From NCBI GenBank assembly GCA_032191485.1, contig JAVDOI010000004.1, positions 16,395,443-16,459,442 on the forward strand: 64,000 nt of DNA, read 5' to 3'. The position numbers were made by a program, and so were the translations under genes. The notes below the pieces were generated by a model. That model was given only the letters and a program-made list of their open reading frames with translations. It ran no database searches and was not told where the DNA came from. Each line of letters opens with the position of its first letter. The first letter of the stretch is position 1. Of the stretch, positions 55,101-64,000 are shown piece after piece. Source of the DNA: Leptoclinus maculatus (lineage: Eukaryota; Chordata; Actinopteri; Perciformes; Stichaeidae).

Positions 55101-58100
55101 CTCAGCTCATCCTTCTGAAGCATTTTTCTGGGAAGACGGAACAATTAATGTGGCATTATTAGGGTCACATCATCTCCATTCAGCTCTTTCTTTCTTCTCC
55201 TTCCAGTGGCTGAGGCTGTTGTTTATCTTTTTTTTCAGATGTAGCTGCAGAAATGCCTTAGAAATCCCCCAGGCCAACATCTCTCACATGTGAAGCCTGC
55301 CAGTTGAGTTTTTTTTGTTCTTCCGTTGGCTGGTAAAGGAGGCTCTACCTTAGAGGTTGTTTACTTTTTGTTTTATTCAAATTTTGGAAATTAAAATGCA
55401 TCTCTCTTAGACCAAATCTAGACCAACGTGATAATGTATTTGCTAGTGCCTTTAAGCAGGAAATGATATACCCTTCATAGTGTTTGTATTCATTTTGCAT
55501 TACTGTTAAGTTCTAGATACCAATTTAATGTCAAAGACTAATCTGTTGTGATTTATTCCAGCTAGTTTTTAACTAACCTCAGGCTTTCACGCTTTCTGTC
55601 AGTGCCCAGTCCTCACTTGTAACAACATAGTGTGACCAATCAGTCCGAGTAAACTTAAGGACCATATCATCGTTTAAGAAGTTTCTCTTCTTCCTCTGCT
55701 CACTAAATCAGCATGAAATGTAATGCCATTTGCAGTGTGCAGTCTCAGGCTTGATAGGCAACAGGGGGAAAATCTTTTTTTAAACGTCTGTGAGTGTGTT
55801 TTCCTTTCTGCTGGCCTTTGAAAAAAAAAAAAAAAAAAGCCAGTTAATCTGCTTACTCCTTTAATTGTGAGTGTAGGGGTTGGGCCTCCTCCCGGCCAGA
55901 ATAAGGCTACTGATCCAGAAGTAAGGCGATGACCACCACAGTTATTCCTTCCTTTAGGTTTTTGCAACCCCCTTAGTCTTCTTTAGCCACCGCTCATCTC
56001 CTCCCTCCCTCCTCCACCTCAGAGGGAGGAAAGCTCCTTGTTTCTGACAATAGACATTTTTTACCATATGTTGGCTTGACATCTTCATCAGGTTCACAGC
56101 AGGTTACCTTAGTTAACTTTCACTCCACTGCCTGATGGGATTTTCTCCCTCTGTTTCTCCAATCGGCCCAGGCTCAAAGTCTAGACGGCCTCCGAAGGCA
56201 GGGTCCCTTCAGCCCCGTGTCCACAATGGCCGTATTGTGGATGCTTAGTAGCGGTAGCTTCCTCCCCGTTACAAGCCAAACAGGCTAGCGCTAAAACAAT
56301 GCTTTTGTCCGAGGGCGTACGAGGGGGGCCTAATCCACTACATACTGTGAAATAAATCTTCTCTCAGAGATGAGAGAGAGCGAGCGAGAGAAACGGAGTG
56401 AATGAAATCACTGCCAAGGAGGTTAGAGTGCAGCAGTTTAACCCCTGGCCAAGAAAGAGGGAGGAGAGGAGGCAAAGGGAGCGAGAGAAAGGAGGAACAA
56501 GGAGAGGCAGGCGCTACATCCCTTCATCTCCGGAGCACGGATGGAGGAGAGGGGCTGCCGGTGGCTTTCACAGCCTCTCTGCTCACCAGAGAAAGCTGCT
56601 GTTCACCATATGGGATTTGGCCTCTCTTAACAAACAGGCCCCCTATTCACTCACAACACGCATTCAGTCGTTCATGGAGTAAGGTGAAAAAAGTGCTTTT
56701 TTTTTTTTTTATGCCTTTAGAACATTGGATGGCCATGAGGGCTCGAAGTCTCTGTTTGATTCACATAGTATAGAGAATTATAAACTAGAGGCTTTCATCT
56801 AAATGTGTATTCACACTGGATTTAGGGTGAGGTCTTTTTGTGCTTTACTGAAATCTCTCAGTTTTAAAGCCAGAACTATGCATTCAGGCCACTGTTATTG
56901 AGCTGCTGAGGTGATCCTATAGAAGCACAGACATAGGCCTCTCTCACTGTGGGTGTATTTCATGTTTATCATATGATTTTCCCAGTAGTTTCGCAATGGC
57001 TAATAAAGCTTTATGTCATTCAAAGTGAGTAAATAGTTGAATAACTTGCCGTGCGGGCGCCGGGCAGCGCGAGGTTTCTGACACACTGGTGTTGGGCGCC
57101 AACTTTTTCATCCAGCCAGCAGCATTAGGGCAGCATTAGGAATGACATCCTCTGCCAACAGCTTCTTTTTAGCCTACTTGGAAATCCCAAGAAGCGTAGA
57201 TGTATGCCAAGAGGACGATGCCAGCATTTTTCATTTTTACCCTACTTGGAAGTGCCAGTACACATAGATTTATGCAGATAATGGAAGAGAATAAGAGATG
57301 AAGGGGTCGGTTTATTTCTCGTCTTTCTCATGTTTCGCTGAACATATCTCTTATTGATTTATTCTGTTTAATTCTATCACGCCTAATGTTCCACCTGAGT
57401 AGGTAGAAAGGAAGTGGCGCCAGTTGAGAGAGAGGCAGAGTTCTTCTGCCTCCCACTCTTAGGCAAGACGTCCATTCCTTCCCTCATCTCGTCCTTCCTC
57501 CTCCCACTCTTTCCCTTGTTGCCCCGCTCTCCGTTCCCAACACCCTTCACCTATTAACCCTCCTTTCTCCTCGCTCACTCTTCTCATCCAACTTTTAAAG
57601 ACCGGCGTCTCAGGAATAGTCAAAACATTGATTCCCCCCCCCCCCGTATCTACCAGCACCAGCACCTCCCTCTCCCCGGTATCTGTGTCACGGCTCAGGG
57701 GCTTCCTGCATGTTGCCCCCATCGTGACTGTTGGAGGTCAGCCACGCTTGAAGCCCTCAGAGATCAATGGACATGCTACTGTACAGTAAATATTCTGTAA
57801 ACACGCATGTACGGCACACACATTGGTACACAGACACGCGTGCACTTTGCAAAACAGAGACCAATGGTCACATTTGCCTCACCTCCATTTCCTGGGGTGT
57901 GAATGAAGGAATCTAACTGTGGGAAGGTGATTTCAATTCAATTCTCACCCATTGGATCTGTTTACACTTCACCAGGGTGACAATGCTGTCGGTTGTTTTC
58001 CCCTTGTCAATGGTGTCGCATCAAATTTACTTGTCTTTATATAGTTTGTACACTATAGAAAATGCAATAAGCACATTTTTTTTTATCTTTTTCATTTTGG

Positions 58101-58603
58101 AGATAGGTGAAGGAGAGGCTGATGTCTAACAGATCAATGTTTCAGGATGGCAGGCCAAACAGAACATTGTTTTCAAGACAGAAGTATGGACAAGTCGGCA
58201 GCAGGCAATGTAGGCAGGCGTATGAAAGAGTGTTCGGTTAGTATCGGAAACATGTCAAAAGCTACGATGCATATTGGCATTTGTCAAACCTGACCCTGTG
58301 AGCAAGACAAACCCATTCATACGAGGCCCTTTGTAAAAGCCACAGCCTGTGTTTTGAAAATGCAAGATCCCGAAAAATCAAAAATTCCAGAGGCTTGCAG
58401 ACAGAAATGTGTTTGCTGTGGACTCACGGCTCGCAAAACAAGTAATGACACATTTTTGAAGACATTTAAATTGAAAAAGTATGTTTTTTGCACCTGAAAA
58501 GAAAATGGTTTCGTACATTATTTTATTGCATATGTCACAGTTGACAATTGCAATATTCAGAAATTAATTGTTGCATTTTTTTTTTGGCAGATGCTGTGGA
58601 GCT

Positions 58604-58639
<36 letters not shown>

Positions 58640-61355
58640 GAAGAATGGGAGGGTGGATTAACCGGTGTAGGATCTGTCATGGTGACATTTGTGTCCCCTG
58701 GCAGAGCAGCAGGGGTCCTCTTCACCTCTGTAACCTTCAACTTTCAGCCTTAACCCCCTTCAGGCCCCCTCTTGAGTCCACCACACGCCTAGCACATCCG
58801 AACGGGAGGGGTGTATTAACGCAAAATAGTGGGAAAAATAAGAGAGGGGGGTGCAGAAGAGAAGAGGACACAGAGCTGCAGGGGAGGGCGGGATGAAGAG
58901 CAAGAAAGGTTGTGGAAGAAATACAAAAAAAATGCATCAAGCATGGGAAAGAGAGAGGCGAGAAGGAGGAGCGTAAATGACTGGGGGGGGGGGGGTATTT
59001 AAAAGAAAAGACGGTGGAAAGGAGAAGCAAGAGGCAAAATGATAGGCAGAGGAATTTGGAGGTGGAGCAGAACGGAAACAATAAGAGCCTGTTGGAAGGA
59101 TGCAGAGGAAAGAGGAGATAGGATAAAGGAAGGTGTTGGGTAGTGCTCTGAAGCTCTTGCATGTCCTCAACTCAATGTCTTCTGCCTCTTTATTCATCTC
59201 TCTCTCTCTCTAGCTCTACACCACTCTCCTCTGTGTGACTCAATTGAATATACTCAAGTCCACAAAATGTTTTGTAAAAGGACATCATCTTACATTATTC
59301 TACTCGTAGCGCTTTCATACATGGCGTACAAGCCCCCAAAGACTGTTACCAAAAAGTTTCATACTTTGGGGTTTTTGACCTGGTAAATATAATAATGTAT
59401 TCTCTATTTATATCATCTATTATTTTTTTATTGTTCAACTTATCCAAACTATTATCAACCATGTCAGAGAATCAGAGTCGTAAATACTTAAATAGAGCGG
59501 CTACCCTTAAATGTGGGTCATCAAGCTATTATTATTATTATTATTATTAATAAATAAAGAGCATACAGCTACCTGTAAATTCACCTGTGCTTTTCCTGCA
59601 TGACGAGTCAAAATGTCTGCTGTGAAAAAAGGTCTTTTGGCACATGTGTGTCGCAGCTATCGGACCTTTCAACACGGTGTCCATCAGCTCAGCCATGAAC
59701 ATGGACACTGACAAAGTAGGACCCCTCGCCCTCGTGTCTTCCTGTCCCTTTTCTTCTGTCCTGTGTCACACTCCAGCAGCAGTTCCCATCCTCTCACCCA
59801 GTAAATCAGCATAAAATAGCCCGAACTGTGGCCGATCATATGGGTTGGCAGAAAGGAGGAGGGGGGGGGGGGGGTCGGAGTTGGTTAGTAGAGCTTTGAG
59901 CTTTGCTCCCTTTTTTTTTTTTTTTCTGTGCCGCTCTTTTCAAGATGGGGCCCATGAAATTATCCAACAGGATTATGTAAGGCATGATGGATTCTGCTGC
60001 GTCCTGCCATCCGTTTGTCCATTGTGGGCTTCTGTCTCTCCCCGGCAACCTGGTGTGTTAGCCATGAAGCTATACTCCACGCATTGTGTGTTATTCTGCA
60101 TGTCCTCTTTATTGAGGTGTGTGGGGGGGGAGGGGGGTGTCCTCTGCTCCGGCTCCATAAATGTTTCCATTAATCTTTTTGGACATATGCGTAGAGCAGG
60201 ATCACACCCAAATTTAGCCTGTGCTAAAATGGTCATACATCTTTTTAATTAAGGGACGAGGGACTTAATCGGCCTGTTGTACCTGTCGGACTCACAGCTC
60301 TTGTTTTTCCTGCAGTATCTATGCTATCAAAAGGTTTTGGTCCCTGACAGTGAACCTGGCATGCGAGAGCTCATCTCTTCAAACCTCTCGCTGTTCCTGC
60401 CGAGGTCACAGGGTGACCGTGGAGCTGTGGAAGCCATGTTTACCAGAGACCCCTGTGTTCAGCCTATTGCTTCCTTTCAAACGCGTGGTAGAAGCCTGTG
60501 AGAAGAGGCTCACGTTTTGGTTTTGGAAATACGCTTAAAGAGTGACAGTAATGCAAATAGATAAATAAAATGAATGGTTATTTTGTGCAGTTTGGTTCCT
60601 TTGTCATGTGTGATTGTACCCACTATATTTTCAAACTATTAGTACGAAGAGAATAATTTCTTGTACTCTCTGTCTTAATCATTTACATAAAACATGAATC
60701 TGTTTGAAGCACACTCTTTAAACAAGAATGCCCATTCTAGGTTGTCTAGGACTGCAACTAGTGATTATTTTACTGTTGATTAATCTTCAGTTGGCCTTTT
60801 GATTAATTAATTAGTAAGTAGTCAAAAAGACAAATACCCATCACAGCTAATCAAAGCAGCAAGTTTAATCTTAAAATGTCTTATTTAATCTGATCTCAAG
60901 TATTCGATTTATAATGGCACGTGTGAAGCTTTTGAACACAACTAATGCTCTGTATTTACACCTCGTTACTGACCTAACCGTTAATTGACTAAATCTGAAT
61001 TGGTACGTTTCTCTTGGCTAACCTCTCGGCACTGATGTTATTTTACTGGAGAGAAGAAACCAATCACCAACCTCTGTTACAATGTTCAACCTTTTTCAGC
61101 TTAGGTTTTACATCTCTCCAACAAACAGCGAGGCTTGTATCAATTTAGGAATAATTAAGCAAATAAACTAGAGTGTGTGTTGATGTGACTTTCTTAAACG
61201 TGCATGGTTTGGTAATAGAAGCTATCATATCTACACTGAGAATATAGATTAGCATATTTACAGCACATACCTCCTAGACACTCTCTCTCTCTCTCTCTCT
61301 TGTCTTTCACTGAGCGCCGCTCTGCATGTGTGTGTAAGTGAGTATATAAGTGTAA

Positions 61356-61387
<32 letters not shown>

Positions 61388-61560
61388 GTGCGCGCACAGA
61401 CTCGCAGCAGCCACCCTTGCCCCCACCCCTCATTAATATGTATGTGTTCTGAGGCAGCTAGCGAAGACGGTGTGTTTCTCACCCGCTGATTAATGCTGTC
61501 TGTCAATTACCTCTAGATCCAACCGTGCTGTGGAGCTTCCCCCAGGACCACACCGACCAG
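41738..61560 (+). CDS. dennd1b: dennd1b, DENN domain-containing protein 1B, 5' part (exons 1-3, partial)
   Basis: Exons 41738-41754, 42352-42416 and 61517-61560 join in phases 2, 1 and 0 and encode the first 42 residues: MDCRIKEYPDRTFDLVVQVA, then CPASEHEDPTVLWSFPQDHT, then DQ. Human DENND1B as I recall it starts MDCRTKANPDRTFDLVLKV with DPEVVWKFPEDFGDQ. The match in sequence and exon boundaries is good, and fits 1B better than 1A (MGSRIKQNPETTF). The protein is a guanine-nucleotide exchange factor for RAB35 acting on clathrin-dependent endocytic membranes. The visible part is the start of the uDENN module. The next exon (EILQSVPKF-like) was not found before 64000, so most of the gene lies to the right. 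It is divergent from the C1orf53 homologue. Confidence 0.93.
41755..42351 (+). other. dennd1b: dennd1b intron 1
   Basis: 597-bp GT-AG intron. It holds a (AACGTT)3 palindromic array at 41844-41864, GCTAGC/GTTAGC-type words, and a short GT run at 42236-42259. Confidence 0.85.
41844..41864. repeat. (AACGTT)3-AAC palindromic hexamer array
   Basis: Three and a half perfect tandem copies of the self-complementary hexamer AACGTT, 90 bp inside dennd1b intron 1. Each unit contains a CpG and overlaps GTTAAC (HNF1-like) half-sites. Confidence 0.9.
42352..42416 (+). CDS. dennd1b: dennd1b coding exon 2
   Basis: 65 nt after the acceptor TTCTTTTACAG. Encodes EYPDRTFDLVVQVACPASEHE and ends one base into an Asp codon before GTAGGT. 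The conserved PDRTFDLV core is diagnostic. Confidence 0.93.
42549..42825. mobile_element. Fish 'GTTGCAGTCCT' MITE-like repeat, copy 1
   Basis: Begins GTTGAAAGATTACTCAATTC and ends GACAATAATTGTTAGTTGCA followed by GTCCT. It matches the very common fish element whose ends read 'agggctgcaactaacgattatttt' and which carries internal CATTTTATCAAATGCCC-type and TGTCTTG-type segments. Diverged, no coding capacity. Confidence 0.7.
43062..43302. mobile_element. Fish 'GTTGCAGCCCT' MITE-like repeat, copy 2
   Basis: Contains AATCAATCGTCAGCAATTTT, GGTTTCTAGCAGCTCAAAAG and AGATGTCACATGG, and ends GAAAATAGTTGCTAGTTGTG followed by GCCCTG. Same family and orientation as the copy 240 bp to the left, more diverged. 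Confidence 0.6.
44142..44161. repeat. Poly(C) tract, 20 nt
   Basis: Run of 20 C on the plus strand in dennd1b intron 2. Confidence 0.9.
49991..50048. repeat. (CA)n microsatellite
   Basis: CA run of about 29 units in dennd1b intron 2. Frames with poly-TH or poly-CV residues across it are artefacts. Confidence 0.95.
51017..51050. repeat. (CA)n microsatellite
   Basis: CA run of about 16 units. Confidence 0.92.
52131..52187. repeat. (CA)n microsatellite
   Basis: CA run of about 28 units immediately left of a MITE. Confidence 0.93.
52218..52567. mobile_element. Fish 'AGGGCTGGGCAATAT' MITE
   Basis: Starts AGGGCTGGGCAATATAT and contains GAGACTAGATGTCGTCTTAG, TTTTGGATATCGTAATATGG, TACAGTAAAGTGATGTATTT, TTATATCCACATTACTGATG and GTGAAAGCACCAAAAGTCAA. 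It ends in ATATCGCCATAGCACT, a decayed inverse of the start (the intact family ends in ATATCGCCCAGCCCT). It is a 0.35-kb near-complete non-autonomous element recognised from other percomorph genomes. Confidence 0.85.
52785..52890. repeat. Fish dispersed repeat fragment ('TTTGCCTCGAGGGGCTTTACA')
   Basis: Contains CAAGTCCATTTTATTTCTAT, CCCAACATCACACATTTGCC and GGGGCTTTACAATCTGTACA followed by CTCTCCTTAGACCCTT. These phrases mark a widespread fish retroelement-like repeat. A fragment only. Confidence 0.65.
53120..53325. mobile_element. Fish 'GTTGCAGCTCT' MITE-like repeat, copy 3
   Basis: A diverged copy: AGCAAAAATGCCAAACATT in the middle and GGCTGTCAGTTGCAGCTCTA at the right end, the same terminus as the copies at 42.5 and 43.1 kb. 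Confidence 0.5.
54792..54818. repeat. Poly(C) tract, 27 nt
   Basis: The longest C homopolymer in the window, 27 uninterrupted C on the plus strand of dennd1b intron 2. Confidence 0.92.
58606..58636. repeat. (GT)n microsatellite
   Basis: GT run of about 15 units. A purine-rich stretch follows at 58840-59110. Confidence 0.9.
60745..60900. mobile_element. Fish 'GACTGCAACTAGTGATTATTTT' MITE-like repeat, copy 4 (partial)
   Basis: Starts AGGACTGCAACTAGTGATTA and continues TTTTGATTAATTAATTAGT, the left end of the family seen inverted at 42549-42825. The right part is lost or diverged. Confidence 0.6.
61355..61382. repeat. (GT)n microsatellite near dennd1b exon 3
   Basis: GT run about 135 bp upstream of the exon 3 acceptor, preceded by a CT run at 61279-61300. 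Confidence 0.9.
61517..61560 (+). CDS. dennd1b: dennd1b coding exon 3
   Basis: 44 nt after the acceptor TTACCTCTAG. With the carried-over G it reads DPTVLWSFPQDHTDQ and ends in phase 0 before GTTGGAAC, a weaker but valid donor. Length and phases match the expected third exon of the family. Too short to show as a long frame. Confidence 0.88.
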
Positions 61561-63152
61561 GTTGGAACACACTCTGCTTTTTCATTCTTTCCTCTCTCTC
61601 TTCCTCTCTTTCTCTCCCCAAATCTCTCTCACTAGTTCACCGTTATAGACAACCTCTACCTCCTCCTCCTCTTCTCCCATCTCCCTTCCTTACCTAATGC
61701 CCTCACTCACCCTGCCATCCTGTGGTACCCCCCCCCCCCCCTCCCAACGCCTATCACCACCACTCTCCTCCTCATCCCTATCGGTGCTCTCTCTCTCTCT
61801 CTCTCTCTCCTCCTCCTCCTCCTCCCCTGTCTCCCTCTGTCTCATTGTACGTCTGTTGCTGGTAATGAAAAGCAGTGAGCAGGTCTTCAATAACCGACGA
61901 ATCAGTAATTATCATGCAACCGTGACAGGAATGCACACCTCTGTTTTCTCCTCTTTCTCTCTTTGCATCTCTTGCTTTCTCTCTCATTGTGCTACTGTGT
62001 CTGCCTCCCATTGTTTCACATGCATAGCGTTATCACGTTCATTTTCAATCTGAAAGCCAAATCTGCAGCTGTTTTGCAATACTTTTTTTGGAACACCGTG
62101 TTCTTCCTAAAACCAGTCAGTGGTAAGTATCGCAGGGTTGTCTACACCTCAGCATCACACATTTATTTGTAATCTTTGTTTTATCATTTGTATTGATTAT
62201 CATATCATTGGAAACATTGTTAATATAAAGTCAAGAAACACAAGCGCAGACAGAAGCCACATTATTGAAACCACTTTATTCAGAGATAAAAGTGAAAGTA
62301 AGTCTACCATATATATATATATATATTTCCTTATTGTGTGTGTGTAGTAAGTACAGTAGGTAACTAAGATAACTACAGTTAATAAGATAAGTTAGATAAG
62401 TACGGATCAGTGTTTCTGCTATCTGTTTTTAGTGCCAAAGTAATCCCTGTTACCTTATTACCTTACATGAAAATGGATCCAACAAGTTTGAAGAATTGAG
62501 GTATACTGACTTTAAGTTTGGAGCAAGTATTGGTGGATCCATTTGAAATGATTGAACAGGAGATACAAAGTTAGATTGCATCCCTAGTTGTCTCTCCCTG
62601 GGGGTTTGTCTAACCAGTCTGTTGTCTATTATCCTTGTTAAATGTGTATTGTCCCATCTGACTTCTTTTTAATGATGTCACTTCAATTAACTTGCTGAGT
62701 GCAATGTTATTGTTAACGATAGAAATGATGGCCAAAACTACCTAATAAGACGCAAATTGTCATAAGCCCAAATTATCCTTTTAGCCAATCAGAAATCGTG
62801 TCGGCTGTCTCAAGGGGACGATGTGCACACGCGTACGGAAGAAATCTTTTGGAATAATTTAAATTGATTTGAGATCCCTTTTATTTAAAAGCCTTGCTCT
62901 TTACCCTGAGAAAAGTACACCACCTCAGCAGGGCGTCTTTGTTATTTATCTCTGGCTTCACCTTCAAAGAACCACAGTCTAGATCCGACCTGATCAAAAC
63001 ACTCACACAGCCTGTAATAATATGCGTATTAATCTCCATGTTGGCAACATCACTCTGTAAGTAGATTAGTTTTGACTCATTCTCCGGTTGTTGCTCAGAC
63101 ATCTGATGACTCCATGACTCCTGCTCTTGCTGCTGCTGCGGCTTCTTGGGCA

Positions 63153-63231
<79 letters not shown>

Positions 63232-64000
63232 ATTCTTTTTTTACTGGCAGTTATTTCGTCTAAGAATGAGAGTAGACAGTAGCCAAAAAAACAAGACATG
63301 CAACATATTGTTTCTGTTCCCAAAGTGGCCACAGCAGAAAACAGGTCCTGGAGCTAAACGCTGGACAGATGACTGCAGCAGCACAATTGGGCTGAAGGGA
63401 ATAATGGACAACTAGAAGAAAAAGAGACCAATAAAACAATATGTGCGTCGGCTAACTATCTCTCAAACACAGCAGCCGAGCCTGTGAGCTTAAGCGGCTC
63501 TCCTGCCTCTCTGATCCACTTTGAGGAATAAACGGGCTCGTAGAAAGATGCTTCAGGCGATGTCTGCCTATACCCCACAAGAACCAGAGCATGCAATCAA
63601 AGTGAGAAGAACAGGGAGTGAGGGAACCAGAGTGTGAGCAAATTACAGACTTGCAGAGGTAGGCGCAGGAAATGGAAGTGATGGAAAAGGAGTAAAAAAA
63701 AAAAAAGAGCATGCTGAACCCAAAATAGATGAAAAAAAAAAAAAAAAGTAGTGTTAACATAGTGTATGTGTTGTCATGGGCCTGCCTCATCCTTCTTTTT
63801 CATCCCACCCACAACCTTACTTTTCTTTCATTCTGTTGTCGACCAGATCGTTTGTGTGGATAAGATGGCCCTTAAGATGGCTAGTTAGCCTGCTGTGTAC
63901 AGAGGGATTGGCCCTTTCCCCCGTATACATAAAGGCTGTATTCACGGGCCTCATTACCAGGATTAGGGCTCCTTTCCTCCTTTGTGGGGCTGAAGGCTGG
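61561..64000 (+). other. dennd1b: dennd1b intron 3 (start only)
   Basis: The donor GTTGGA opens an intron that has no matching next exon before the window ends. It contains CT- and CTC-rich runs at 61580-61830, TA repeats near 62310, and a long GT run at 63154-63229. The rest is unique sequence in which I recognise nothing. Confidence 0.75.
63154..63229. repeat. (GT)n microsatellite, about 38 units
   Basis: 76-nt GT run within dennd1b intron 3. Confidence 0.95.

Larger units (their letters stand above)
42417..61516 (+). other. dennd1b: dennd1b intron 2 (about 19.1 kb)
   Basis: A long intron from GTAGGT to the CTCTAG acceptor. I found no other dennd1b exon in it and no second gene with splice-consistent exons on either strand. 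It is packed with dispersed repeats, microsatellites and C-tracts (listed separately). Unique stretches include 43300-49980 and 53330-58560. In these I see nothing beyond short, unsupported frames, except weak candidates for regulatory DNA at 46370-46460 (AAAATGGCCGCCGC, YY1-type) and 56430-56690. Confidence 0.75.

Noticed and set aside
60277..60538. Acceptor-like TTTTTCCTGCAG followed by an open frame in dennd1b intron 2
   Set aside because: The downstream frame resembles no part of dennd1b and no donor in phase follows. Probably chance.
61561..64000. Search for the next dennd1b exon (EILQSVPKFCFPF-like)
   Set aside because: No matching exon before the window end, so the gene is left as partial.

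Overview
This is non-coding-rich nuclear DNA of a bony fish, most likely a percomorph teleost. The evidence is spliced vertebrate genes with consensus GT/AG introns, long (GT/CA)n microsatellites, and several repeat families that resemble ones I know from percomorph genomes. There is no bacterial or phage gene organisation. I see no CRISPR array and no recognisable tRNA or rRNA. Most open frames in the window are chance frames or frames through microsatellites.

Three protein-coding genes can be identified from splice-consistent exons. (1) lhx9, a LIM-homeodomain transcription factor, is on the minus strand. It is complete: five coding exons between 23844 and 16373 encode 399 residues, followed by a 3' UTR of about 1.9 kb with a poly(A) signal at 14461-14466. 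Beyond that 3' end, at 14013-13957, lies an 18-codon alternative terminal exon that matches the truncated-homeodomain Lhx9-alpha isoform known from mammals. (2) A homologue of human C1orf53 is on the minus strand. It is complete: three exons between 37732 and 33933 encode 137 residues ending in a Cys-rich CCGSACRHCPYG motif. (3) dennd1b, a DENN-domain Rab guanine-nucleotide exchange factor, is on the plus strand. Only its 5' end is present: coding exons 1-3 (41738-41754, 42352-42416, 61517-61560) give the first 42 residues, and the gene runs off the right edge.

Layout: 1-7138 is non-coding. A probable 5' non-coding exon on the minus strand ends in a strong splice donor at 7139; from synteny it may be nek7. 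7.4-13.9 kb is non-coding. lhx9 occupies 13.9-24.1 kb and may have an upstream alternative first exon at 27349-27485. 27.5-33.9 kb is intergenic with a foldback transposon, purine/pyrimidine tracts and a GC-rich stretch that could hold enhancers. C1orf53 lies at 33.9-37.7 kb. 38-41.4 kb is intergenic. dennd1b starts at about 41.45 kb and its roughly 19.1-kb second intron fills most of the rest.

The order nek7(?) - lhx9 - C1orf53 - dennd1b, with dennd1b divergent, matches the arrangement I recall for human 1q31. It also mirrors the paralogous NEK6-LHX2-DENND1A cluster on human 9q33. I found no undescribed biological system. The most informative signals are the isolated Lhx9-alpha exon, a perfect 20-bp hairpin in lhx9 intron 1, the putative distal lhx9 promoter and exon, and several unique, TAAT-rich blocks around lhx9 that look like enhancers.
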